A stretch of DNA of 19,726 nucleotides from Spirochaetaceae bacterium (GTDB lineage: Bacteria; Spirochaetota; Spirochaetia; Treponematales; Breznakiellaceae): positions 1-19,726 of the forward strand of contig JAIRSS010000269.1 in NCBI GenBank assembly GCA_031255315.1, written 5' to 3'. Of the stretch, positions 8,561-13,705 are shown piece after piece (within the stretch, counting starts at the first letter, position 1; each line of letters starts with the position of its first letter). Below the pieces are notes generated by a model. The model was not told where the DNA came from. It ran no database searches and saw only the letters and a list, made by a program, of their open reading frames with translations. Made by a program: the position numbers and the translations under genes.

Positions 8561-8577
8561 TCCCGGCTCTTCCGGGA
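8561..8577. promoter_or_regulatory. TCCCGG-N5-CCGGGA palindrome upstream of the LacI-family gene
   Basis: Perfect 6-bp arms 28-44 bases upstream of the regulator ATG, the same arms as at 6452-6467 between the kinase and activase genes. Candidate autoregulatory operator or leader hairpin; weakly supported. Confidence 0.25.
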
Positions 8578-8585
8578 AGAGGTGT

Positions 8586-8655
8586 ATGAAAAAAATATGA
8601 AAATTTTCACTGGAATTATGAAATTTTACAAAAATTTGCAAGTATTTATGAAAAA
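8586..8655. promoter_or_regulatory. TATGAAA-type repeats with a TGAAAATTTTCA palindrome
   Basis: ATGAAA units begin at 8586, 8597, 8618 and 8648, spaced 11, 21 and 30 bases, close to whole helical turns. The second forms the perfect palindrome TGAAAATTTTCA (8598-8609). They lie immediately upstream of the TTGACA promoter of the sugar importer. The half-site recurs across the predicted transcription start (8706-8729). Candidate operators of the neighbouring LacI-family regulator, or phased A-tracts that bend the promoter DNA. Confidence 0.45.
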
Positions 8656-8667
8656 TTCGCCTATTCA

Positions 8668-8697
8668 TTGACAAATTTAAAAGATTATGTCTATACT
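8668..8697 (+). promoter_or_regulatory. Sigma-70 promoter for the sugar importer leader
   Basis: TTGACA (8668-8673), 18-base spacer, TATACT (8692-8697): a near-consensus vegetative promoter in AT-rich DNA. Predicted start is about 8704, giving a leader of roughly 570 bases before the binding-protein ATG at 9275. Confidence 0.7.
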
Positions 8698-8705
8698 GTC
8701 TAAGA

Positions 8706-8729
8706 ATTTTCAGAAAAGAAGATGAAAAT
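8706..8729. promoter_or_regulatory. ATTTTCA-N10-TGAAAAT inverted repeat at the transcription start
   Basis: Arms at 8706-8712 and 8723-8729 overlap the predicted start of the importer transcript and use the same half-site as the 8598-8609 palindrome, a position suited to repression. Candidate operator for the LacI-family protein. Confidence 0.4.
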
Positions 8730-8871
8730 CCGTATGGTTTTATTTGTACTTTATGCAGCTTGTATTGTAATGCGGGGGACCCGTGGTCGTGATAAATGGC
8801 GTTCGAATGTCTGCTTTACTACGCCGCTGTTATGTGATGCTCAATTTCTTTTTCAAGGAGGAAGCCTATGA
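8722..8871 (+). CDS. Small ORF 1 in the importer leader (49 codons)
   Basis: An uninterrupted 49-codon frame starts about 18 bases after the predicted transcription start, behind a weak AGAAG ribosome site. The product begins MKIRMVLFVLYAACIV: a charged start and a hydrophobic stretch ending in AAC, vaguely like a lipoprotein signal but without the usual Leu at -3. The remainder is polar with two further Cys. The stop TGA overlaps the ATG of a second micro-ORF (ATGA). I recognise no homologue. It may be a real small membrane-linked peptide, a leader peptide, or chance. Confidence 0.3.
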   Translation: MKIRMVLFVLYAACIVMRGTRGRDKWRSNVCFTTPLLCDAQFLFQGGSL

Positions 8872-8915
8872 TGCAGTCTAGGAGTTTGCTGCGCTTCGCG
8901 CTTAAAAATATATAA
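8868..8915 (+). CDS. Micro-ORF 2 in the importer leader (15 codons)
   Basis: MMQSRSLLRFALKNI, with a strong AAGGAGG six to seven bases before the double ATG; it overlaps the stop of small ORF 1 by ATGA. Its codons 5-8 form the left arm of a 9-bp stem (8881-8889 with 8944-8952) and its stop codon lies in the left arm of a 13-bp hairpin (8911-8939). A ribosome translating it would therefore melt or block both stems, the geometry of a regulatory leader peptide. No homologue is known to me. Confidence 0.35.
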   Translation: MMQSRSLLRFALKNI

Positions 8916-9021
8916 ATATTCATGAAATGAATATTTATACCGTGCAAACTCCAAAAGGAGCCCTGTTAATCGGGATTTTTGCATGAATATGCAAAAAAAT
9001 CCACAGGTGCAACAGGCTCCT
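8881..9021 (+). other. Multi-stem structured leader upstream of the sugar-binding protein gene
   Basis: Five stems can be drawn. P1: GGAGTTTGC 8881-8889 with GCAAACTCC 8944-8952, enclosing P2 (GCGC-TTC-GCGC, 8891-8901) and P3 (13 perfect base pairs, 8911-8923 with 8927-8939, loop GAA). P4: 8956-8967 with 9011-9021, 11 pairs with one bulged C. P5, nested inside P4: GGATTTTTGCAT (8973-8984) with 8989-9002, two bulged A. I do not recognise a known riboswitch class. It could be a regulatory leader or a small palindromic repeat element inserted upstream of the gene. The remaining leader (9022-9274) holds a 6-bp inverted repeat at 9145-9164 and a GCCGTC/GACGGC hairpin at 9214-9234, and no gene. Confidence 0.5.
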
Positions 9022-9274
9022 GGGACCTCCTGAAAAATTGTTAATTTCCAGCGGGGTCCGATGATTTCCCGTTCATTTAAAAATTGGCTGTTTCAAATGA
9101 TCCGGCTGTATTGAACGGTAGATTCAACATCTGTGGTTGGGCGGTTAGAAATGAAGCATTCTAAATGGTTAGATCGATTAATTCCAGCCGCGATTCTGAT
9201 TGAGGCAGGATTTGCCGTCTGTACAACGGACGGCGGGGCCTATGAAATATTAGTGCAAGTGTAAGGAGAAGAAG

Positions 9275-10429
9275 ATGCAAAAGAAAACGCTTTTGGTTTT
9301 GCTCGGCATTGTTTTGATGCTCGGCATTATCGCGGGTAATGGCTTTGCCAGCGGCGGCAAACAGACCGGAGACACCGTGTACGTGTTCGGGCCTACCCCG
9401 GATCACGGCTGGACAGGTTCTGCGGCGCGTTTCGCCGAGGAAAAAATTGCCCAGTTGAACGCGGCCGGCGGGAAATACCGGTATGTATTCCGCGCCGCCG
9501 GCAGCCCGGATGACCAGATCAAGCAGATCGAGGCCGTGATGGCGGAAAGCAGAAAGCCCGCCGGGGTGGTCATCCAGGCGTCCGACAACATGGTGCAGGC
9601 TGCGGTGGAGCAGATTGCCAACGCGGATATTCCGCTCATTCTGTTCGACCGGCTTCTGGACGGGACCAGCCCTCTTATCAGGCAGAAGATGCTTATCGCC
9701 ATGAGCGCCGACAACTACGCGATTGGCGCGGGGGCGGCCTATTATATGGTGCAGAAGGGCCTTACCCCTGGAGAGGCCATCTGGGAACTCCCCGGGGACA
9801 ACTCGGCGGTAAGCGTCGAGCGGGCTACCGGTTTCCGTGAATTCCTCCTGGGGACCCGGCCGTTCAACGATGATCAGGGACAGGCCCACACTATCCCTGC
9901 GGACAAGAAGTGGACTGAAGCCCAGATCCAGAGCGCTGTCACCTCTTCCCAGGTCGCCAACTGGTCGCGGGATAACGCCAAAACCTACTTTGAGTCCTAT
10001 ATCGCGGGCAAGACTCCCCAGACCATGGCGAAGTGGCTGTGGACTATGGACGATGAATTCGTAATGGGCATTCTGGAATTGCTCCAGACCCCGGCTAAGG
10101 CCGCTGAAAACGAGGTCTTTGAATCCACCGTCAAGGTTATTACCGGCTGCGGCGGCCTTATCGCGCTTTACGACGTGATGGGCAGGACCAAGGCGGACGC
10201 CGGCAACCAGCTCTACCAGCCCGACGGGGTGGCCATCATGAGCCCCACCTGCCGTCCCGGCTTCTTTGTCGACGCCATCCAGCTTATGGACGAGGCGCTG
10301 AACGGCAAGGATCTTTCCCCGTATTTTACGGACAGGCCGGCAAAGCGTTTCCATGAACCGCCCCACCTGGTGGATACCGCAAGCTGGGCGGCTAACAAGA
10401 ACAACCCGAGCTGGCGCGGGTTTGACTAA
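9275..10429 (+). CDS. Sugar ABC transporter periplasmic substrate-binding protein
   Basis: 384-residue periplasmic binding protein of the ribose/galactose-type (type 1 PBP fold) that captures the sugar for the downstream ATPase and permease. Residues 1-26 are a typical signal peptide: MQKK, a long hydrophobic run and a GFAS|GG-like cleavage site with no lipobox Cys. The mature part has the two-lobed pattern: VYVFGPTPDHGWTG, then VVIQASDNMVQAAVEQ and ADIPLILFDR at the first lobe and hinge, and a second lobe with WELPGDNSAVSVERATGFREF. It is somewhat longer than E. coli MglB (about 330). The ribosome site AAGGAG before the ATG is strong. The ligand is unknown; galactose or glucose cannot be assumed, and the neighbouring kinase and radical enzyme make a modified hexose or polyol possible. 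A terminator-like hairpin after the gene fits its expected excess over the membrane subunits. Confidence 0.9.
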   Translation: MQKKTLLVLLGIVLMLGIIAGNGFASGGKQTGDTVYVFGPTPDHGWTGSAARFAEEKIAQLNAAGGKYRYVFRAAGSPDDQIKQIEAVMAESRKPAGVVIQASDNMVQAAVEQIANADIPLILFDRLLDGTSPLIRQKMLIAMSADNYAIGAGAAYYMVQKGLTPGEAIWELPGDNSAVSVERATGFREFLLGTRPFNDDQGQAHTIPADKKWTEAQIQSAVTSSQVANWSRDNAKTYFESYIAGKTPQTMAKWLWTMDDEFVMGILELLQTPAKAAENEVFESTVKVITGCGGLIALYDVMGRTKADAGNQLYQPDGVAIMSPTCRPGFFVDAIQLMDEALNGKDLSPYFTDRPAKRFHEPPHLVDTASWAANKNNPSWRGFD

Positions 10430-10445
10430 GAGCCGGGGGGCTTTG

Positions 10446-10475
10446 CCGGCGGGCTTTCGGAGCGACGCCTGCCGG
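10446..10475 (+). repeat. First hairpin after the binding-protein gene
   Basis: CCGGCGGGC (10446-10454) pairs with GCCTGCCGG (10467-10475), nine pairs with one G-U, 17 bases past the stop codon. A short GTAAAA/TTTTAC inverted repeat follows. Likely stabilises the 3' end of the binding-protein mRNA. Confidence 0.4.
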
Positions 10476-10502
10476 TAAAAGCGATTATTTTACAGAACAG
10501 GC

Positions 10503-10531
10503 GCGGCGGGGGCGCATGGCATCCCCGCCGC
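10503..10531 (+). repeat. Second hairpin, GCGGCGGGG/CCCCGCCGC
   Basis: Perfect 9-bp arms (10503-10511 and 10523-10531) with an 11-base loop, directly followed by a run of A and the third repeat. Same likely role in mRNA processing or stability. Confidence 0.45.
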
Positions 10532-10534
10532 AAA

Positions 10535-10581
10535 AACCACGAAGTCAGGGATGTTTTTCCACGCCTTCGTGGTTAATTTTT
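10535..10581 (+). terminator. Terminator-like hairpin between binding protein and ATPase genes
   Basis: AACCACGAAG (10535-10544) and CTTCGTGGTT (10565-10574) form a perfect 10-bp stem followed by AATTTTT. With the A-run before the stem this looks like a partly active intrinsic terminator that would lower ATPase/permease expression relative to the binding protein. Confidence 0.55.
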
Positions 10582-10589
10582 GAACAACC

Positions 10590-10664
10590 GAGGCTGATCC
10601 AAAACCGCGTCCCCGGCTATGCCGGGAACCTTAGCGCACAGTCAATTAGTTTTGGAACAGCCTC
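10590..10664. repeat. 75-base palindromic element upstream of the ATPase gene
   Basis: GAGGCTGATCCAAAAC (10590-10605) and GTTTTGGAACAGCCTC (10649-10664) are inverted with one mismatch in 16. The enclosed DNA holds a perfect CCCGGC-TAT-GCCGGG hairpin (10612-10626). A partial relative (GAAGCTGTTCCAAAC) occurs near 16167 upstream of ruvA, suggesting a dispersed repeat family, perhaps a REP/MITE-like element; copy number cannot be judged from this window. Confidence 0.4.
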
Positions 10665-10696
10665 AACCTCAATATCTTTTGTATAGAGAAGTGCCA

Positions 10697-12250
10697 ATGA
10701 CGATACTTTCAATGAAGAATATTTCCAAGACATTTTTCGGCGTAACGGTCCTTGAAAACGTGAACTTTGAAGTCGCGGCGGGGGAAGTCCACGCCCTCCT
10801 CGGGGAAAACGGGGCGGGGAAGTCCACGCTGATGAATATCCTTGGCGGAGTCTACACAAAAGATTCCGGCGAGGTTACGGTAAACGGCGTTACGCTGGAA
10901 AACCCTTCGGTTTTGGAATCTGAAAAAGCGGGGGTGGCTTTTGTTCACCAGGAACTTAATCTTTTTAACGAGCTGCTTGTTTTTGAGAATCTGTTCCTCG
11001 GCAAGGAGATTCTGTACAAGACACGGACGCTGAATAAAAAGGCGATGATCGCCCGGGCGTCGGAATTGTTCGCCAGCCTGGGGGTCAGTATTAACCCCAG
11101 GGCGCTGGTAACGAATCTTGAAACCAGCCAGAAACAGCTTCTGGAAATCGCCAAAGCCCTTGACGCTGACGCGAAGCTGATCATCCTTGACGAGCCGACC
11201 ACCGCGCTTAACACATCGGAGATTGAACATCTTTTTTCCATAATTAGGCGTTTAAAAGAAAAAGGAATGAGCTTTATTTTTATTTCACATAAAATGCCCG
11301 AAATTTTTGCCCTCGCCGACGGGTATACGGTTTTACGGAACGGGCGTTTTATCAGATCCGGCAGGATCGCCGATACCAACCCCAAAGAACTCACCGCTTT
11401 TATGGTGGGGCGCGAGGTTTCGGATGGGGAAACATACGAAAAACGAAACCCCGGAAACGTGGTCCTTGAACTGGAAAACTGTTCCGGCGAGGGATTCCGC
11501 GGCATTTCCCTTAAAGTCAGGAAAGGGGAAATTATCGCCCTTACGGGCCTTGCGGGTTCCGGGGCAAGCAACCTGATGCAGGCCATGTTCGGGGCCGCCC
11601 CCTTCTATTCCGGGAGATTCACCGTTGCCGGGAAAAAAACGTCGAACATCAACATCCGAGCCTACGGCATCCATACCGCTATGAAAACCGCCCGCATCGG
11701 CATGGTGCCGAGCAACCGGAAGGAAAATTCCATACTGCCCTTTATGCAGCTTCTGGAAAACGAGTATATTTCAGAGCATACGCTTTCGGCCTTTCGGTTC
11801 CATATTTTTAATAAAAAGGAAGCCGCCAAATACAACGGGTACAAACAACTTCTTAATATAAAGGCGAATACCTGCAAAGACCCGATTACCAGTCTGTCGG
11901 GAGGCAACCAGCAGAAGGTTATTCTGGCCCGGCTCCTCAACACAAACGCCGAAATTTTCCTGCTGGACAATCCAACCCAGGGTATAGACGTGGGCGCCAA
12001 AAGCGAGGTTTACAAGCTGATCCTTCAGCTTTCCGAACAGGGCAAAACCATCCTGGTTAACACTCTTGAAATCCCCGAAATCGAGAAGGTTGCGGATCAA
12101 TGCGTGGTTTTCTACCACGGCAGAATTCACGCCATCCTTGACAGAAACGACATTAACGAAACAACCGTAATGCTGCACGCCACCGGCGCGGTGTTGGGCG
12201 GCGCCGCGGAGGCGGGAACGCCGGAAACAAAACAGGGAGTGGAAATATGA
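10697..12250 (+). CDS. Sugar ABC transporter ATPase with two nucleotide-binding domains (MglA/RbsA type)
   Basis: 517-residue fused double ATPase powering sugar import, on the cytoplasmic face. Domain 1 (about 1-240): Walker A GENGAGKS (36-43), Walker B LIILDEP with catalytic Glu near 166 and switch His 198, but a degenerate signature (LETSQ near 141). Domain 2 (about 255-495): Walker A reads GLAGSGAS with no Lys, Walker B reads LLDNP with Asn at 425 in place of Glu, while the signature LSGGNQQ (400-406) is canonical. So one composite site is complete and the other is lost on both halves. I chose the ATG at 10697 over an in-frame ATG at 10619 because domain homology begins there and a weak AGAGAAG precedes it. 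Its stop overlaps the permease ATG (ATGA). Confidence 0.94.
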   Translation: MTILSMKNISKTFFGVTVLENVNFEVAAGEVHALLGENGAGKSTLMNILGGVYTKDSGEVTVNGVTLENPSVLESEKAGVAFVHQELNLFNELLVFENLFLGKEILYKTRTLNKKAMIARASELFASLGVSINPRALVTNLETSQKQLLEIAKALDADAKLIILDEPTTALNTSEIEHLFSIIRRLKEKGMSFIFISHKMPEIFALADGYTVLRNGRFIRSGRIADTNPKELTAFMVGREVSDGETYEKRNPGNVVLELENCSGEGFRGISLKVRKGEIIALTGLAGSGASNLMQAMFGAAPFYSGRFTVAGKKTSNINIRAYGIHTAMKTARIGMVPSNRKENSILPFMQLLENEYISEHTLSAFRFHIFNKKEAAKYNGYKQLLNIKANTCKDPITSLSGGNQQKVILARLLNTNAEIFLLDNPTQGIDVGAKSEVYKLILQLSEQGKTILVNTLEIPEIEKVADQCVVFYHGRIHAILDRNDINETTVMLHATGAVLGGAAEAGTPETKQGVEI

Positions 12251-13245
12251 GCGATGTTTCTAGTGGGGTGAAACGTACCAAAACAGCGGACAATATTCTC
12301 GCGCTATGGGAACGTTACAGTTATGCGGCGATTTTTATCGCGATATTTATCACCTTCGTCGTGGTAAGCAAGAACCTTACCTGGTCAAGCGTCATGCTTG
12401 TACTGCGCCAAAGCGCGGTTATCGGCATCATAGGATTCGGCATGGCCCTGGTTATCCTTGTGGGAGACATCGATCTTTCCGTGGGTTCCGGTATGGTGCT
12501 TATATCCGGTCTGACCGTTATGGTGTACAACGCGACGGACGGCAATTCGCTTGCCGCCCTGCTTGCGGCGCTGGGCATGGGGATGGCGGCCGGTTTCTTC
12601 AACGGTCTTTTAGTGGGCCTGGCGAAAATGCCGCCCTTTATCGTTACGCTTGCCACCATGCTCATCTTCCGTTCTCTGGCCCTGTACATAAGCGATTCCA
12701 AACTTTACGAACTGGATTCATCCAAAGATTCTTTCAGAACGCTGCATTACGGATTCGGCAATTCTTCTTTTCTTACCGTCCCCATTGTAGGCATCATGTT
12801 CCTCCTGGTCGCCTGCGCGATTATCTACCTGTGTACTTCGACCAAATACGGGAAGAAGATATACGCGCTGGGAAGCAACGCCAGGGCGGCGCGGCTTGCG
12901 GGCATCAACACCGAATGGCTAAAGGTAAGCCTGTTTGTAATCTGCGGAGTGCTTGTGGGCTTTTCCGCCTTTGTGAACGCCGCCATGAACCGCAGCGTTT
13001 CGCCGGCAACCACCGGCCAGACCTTCGAGATGTTCGCCATCGCGGGGATTGTGCTGGGAGGCATAAGCATGTCAGGGGGCAAGGGGCATACGGCGGGAAT
13101 AATTTTCGGTACCATGTCGTTTACTATGGTCAGCCGGATCATAGACGCCTTTGAGTTAAGCACCACCATGAACAACACCGTCAAAGGCGTCATCCTGCTC
13201 CTTGCCATCGCCCTCCAGATGATCAAGAAGCGGGCGAAAGAATAG
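12247..13245 (+). CDS. Sugar ABC transporter permease (MglC/RbsC type)
   Basis: 332-residue inner-membrane permease of the branched-chain/ribose class. It has many hydrophobic spans beginning at about 27-41, and the family motif GDIDLSVGS at about 73-81, normally G(G/A)IDLSVGS. The conserved cytoplasmic loop YGKKIYALGSNARAARLAGI at about 199-218 couples to the ATPase, and a GISMSGGKG loop lies near 274-282. Full length. ATG overlaps the ATPase stop by four bases and has GGAG upstream, so the two are translationally coupled. With the binding protein and ATPase it completes one importer. E. coli counterparts carry galactose or ribose; the substrate here is not decidable from the permease. Confidence 0.94.
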   Translation: MSDVSSGVKRTKTADNILALWERYSYAAIFIAIFITFVVVSKNLTWSSVMLVLRQSAVIGIIGFGMALVILVGDIDLSVGSGMVLISGLTVMVYNATDGNSLAALLAALGMGMAAGFFNGLLVGLAKMPPFIVTLATMLIFRSLALYISDSKLYELDSSKDSFRTLHYGFGNSSFLTVPIVGIMFLLVACAIIYLCTSTKYGKKIYALGSNARAARLAGINTEWLKVSLFVICGVLVGFSAFVNAAMNRSVSPATTGQTFEMFAIAGIVLGGISMSGGKGHTAGIIFGTMSFTMVSRIIDAFELSTTMNNTVKGVILLLAIALQMIKKRAKE

Positions 13246-13281
13246 GGAGTGATGCTCCTCGGGGATTCGGGAATTTCCTGA

Positions 13282-13329
13282 AAGGAGGCGGTGATTCCAG
13301 CCGGCAGGCCGGTTTTCTCCCGCCTCCTT
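13282..13329 (+). terminator. Long-arm inverted repeat after the permease gene
   Basis: AAGGAGGCGG (13282-13291) and CCGCCTCCTT (13320-13329) are perfect 10-bp arms around 28 bases that contain CCGG-CAGG-CCGG. It lies 36 bases past the permease stop. It has no T-run after the stem, so it is a probable operon end or 3' stabiliser rather than a textbook terminator. Confidence 0.45.
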
Positions 13330-13380
13330 ACGCCGTTTGGCTGTTCCCTCCTTCAGTTCGACGCTCTTTGCCGCGGTATG

Positions 13381-13408
13381 TTGTTTTACGCCCTAATTGT
13401 AGTATATT
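13381..13408 (+). promoter_or_regulatory. Promoter of the TrpR-family gene, leaderless geometry
   Basis: TTGTTT (13381-13386), 16-base spacer, TATATT (13403-13408). Only six bases separate the -10 box from the ATG, and no Shine-Dalgarno is present, so transcription should start at or next to the A of the ATG. Confidence 0.55.
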
Positions 13409-13414
13409 TACCCT

Positions 13415-13705
13415 ATGAAAATTGACGATCCTGTCGTAACGGAAAACCTAGAGGAACTGGTCCAGCGTTTGGCGGAAACCACGGACGGGAGGCTTATTGA
13501 GGACTTTTTACGCTGCCTTTTGACCCCTGCCGAGATTACGGACATAGCCGCCCGTTGGGCGCTGGTTAAAGCCCTGGACAAAAAAGTGCCCCAGCGGGAA
13601 ATTTCAGAAACCCTGGGGCTTTCTCTTTGCAAAATCACCCGCGGCTCACGGGAACTCAAAAAGCCGAATTCGGCGTTCAAGCGTATGCTGGAACCTCCGA
13701 ATTAG
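13415..13705 (+). CDS. TrpR-family (TrpR/YerC-like) transcriptional regulator
   Basis: Small 96-residue all-helical DNA-binding protein. It aligns well with E. coli TrpR over LTPAE...ARW.LVKAL...QREISETLGLS...ITRGSRELK, with the helix-turn-helix at about 63-82. Of the TrpR residues that hold tryptophan, the counterparts of Thr44, Arg54 and Arg84 are present (LTP, AARW, ITRGS), whereas the Thr81 position is Lys. It could therefore still sense tryptophan or a related ligand, but no tryptophan gene lies in the window, and the related YerC family has no firm ligand. The gene has no ribosome site and looks leaderless. Its stop codon TAG overlaps the TAA of the convergent hydratase gene. Confidence 0.85.
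   Translation: MKIDDPVVTENLEELVQRLAETTDGRLIEDFLRCLLTPAEITDIAARWALVKALDKKVPQREISETLGLSLCKITRGSRELKKPNSAFKRMLEPPN

Noticed and set aside
8983..9033. A third micro-ORF (16 codons) in the importer leader
   Set aside because: Its ATG lies in the loop and stem of a hairpin and has no ribosome site at usable distance.
9161..10366. Minus-strand open frame of 401 codons over the binding-protein gene
   Set aside because: Antisense to a gene with a clear signal peptide and ribosome site; no motifs of its own.
9275..13245. Calling the importer a galactose/glucose (Mgl) system
   Set aside because: Family membership is clear but the binding protein shows no feature I can tie to galactose; the neighbouring genes suggest another sugar, so no mgl symbols were given.
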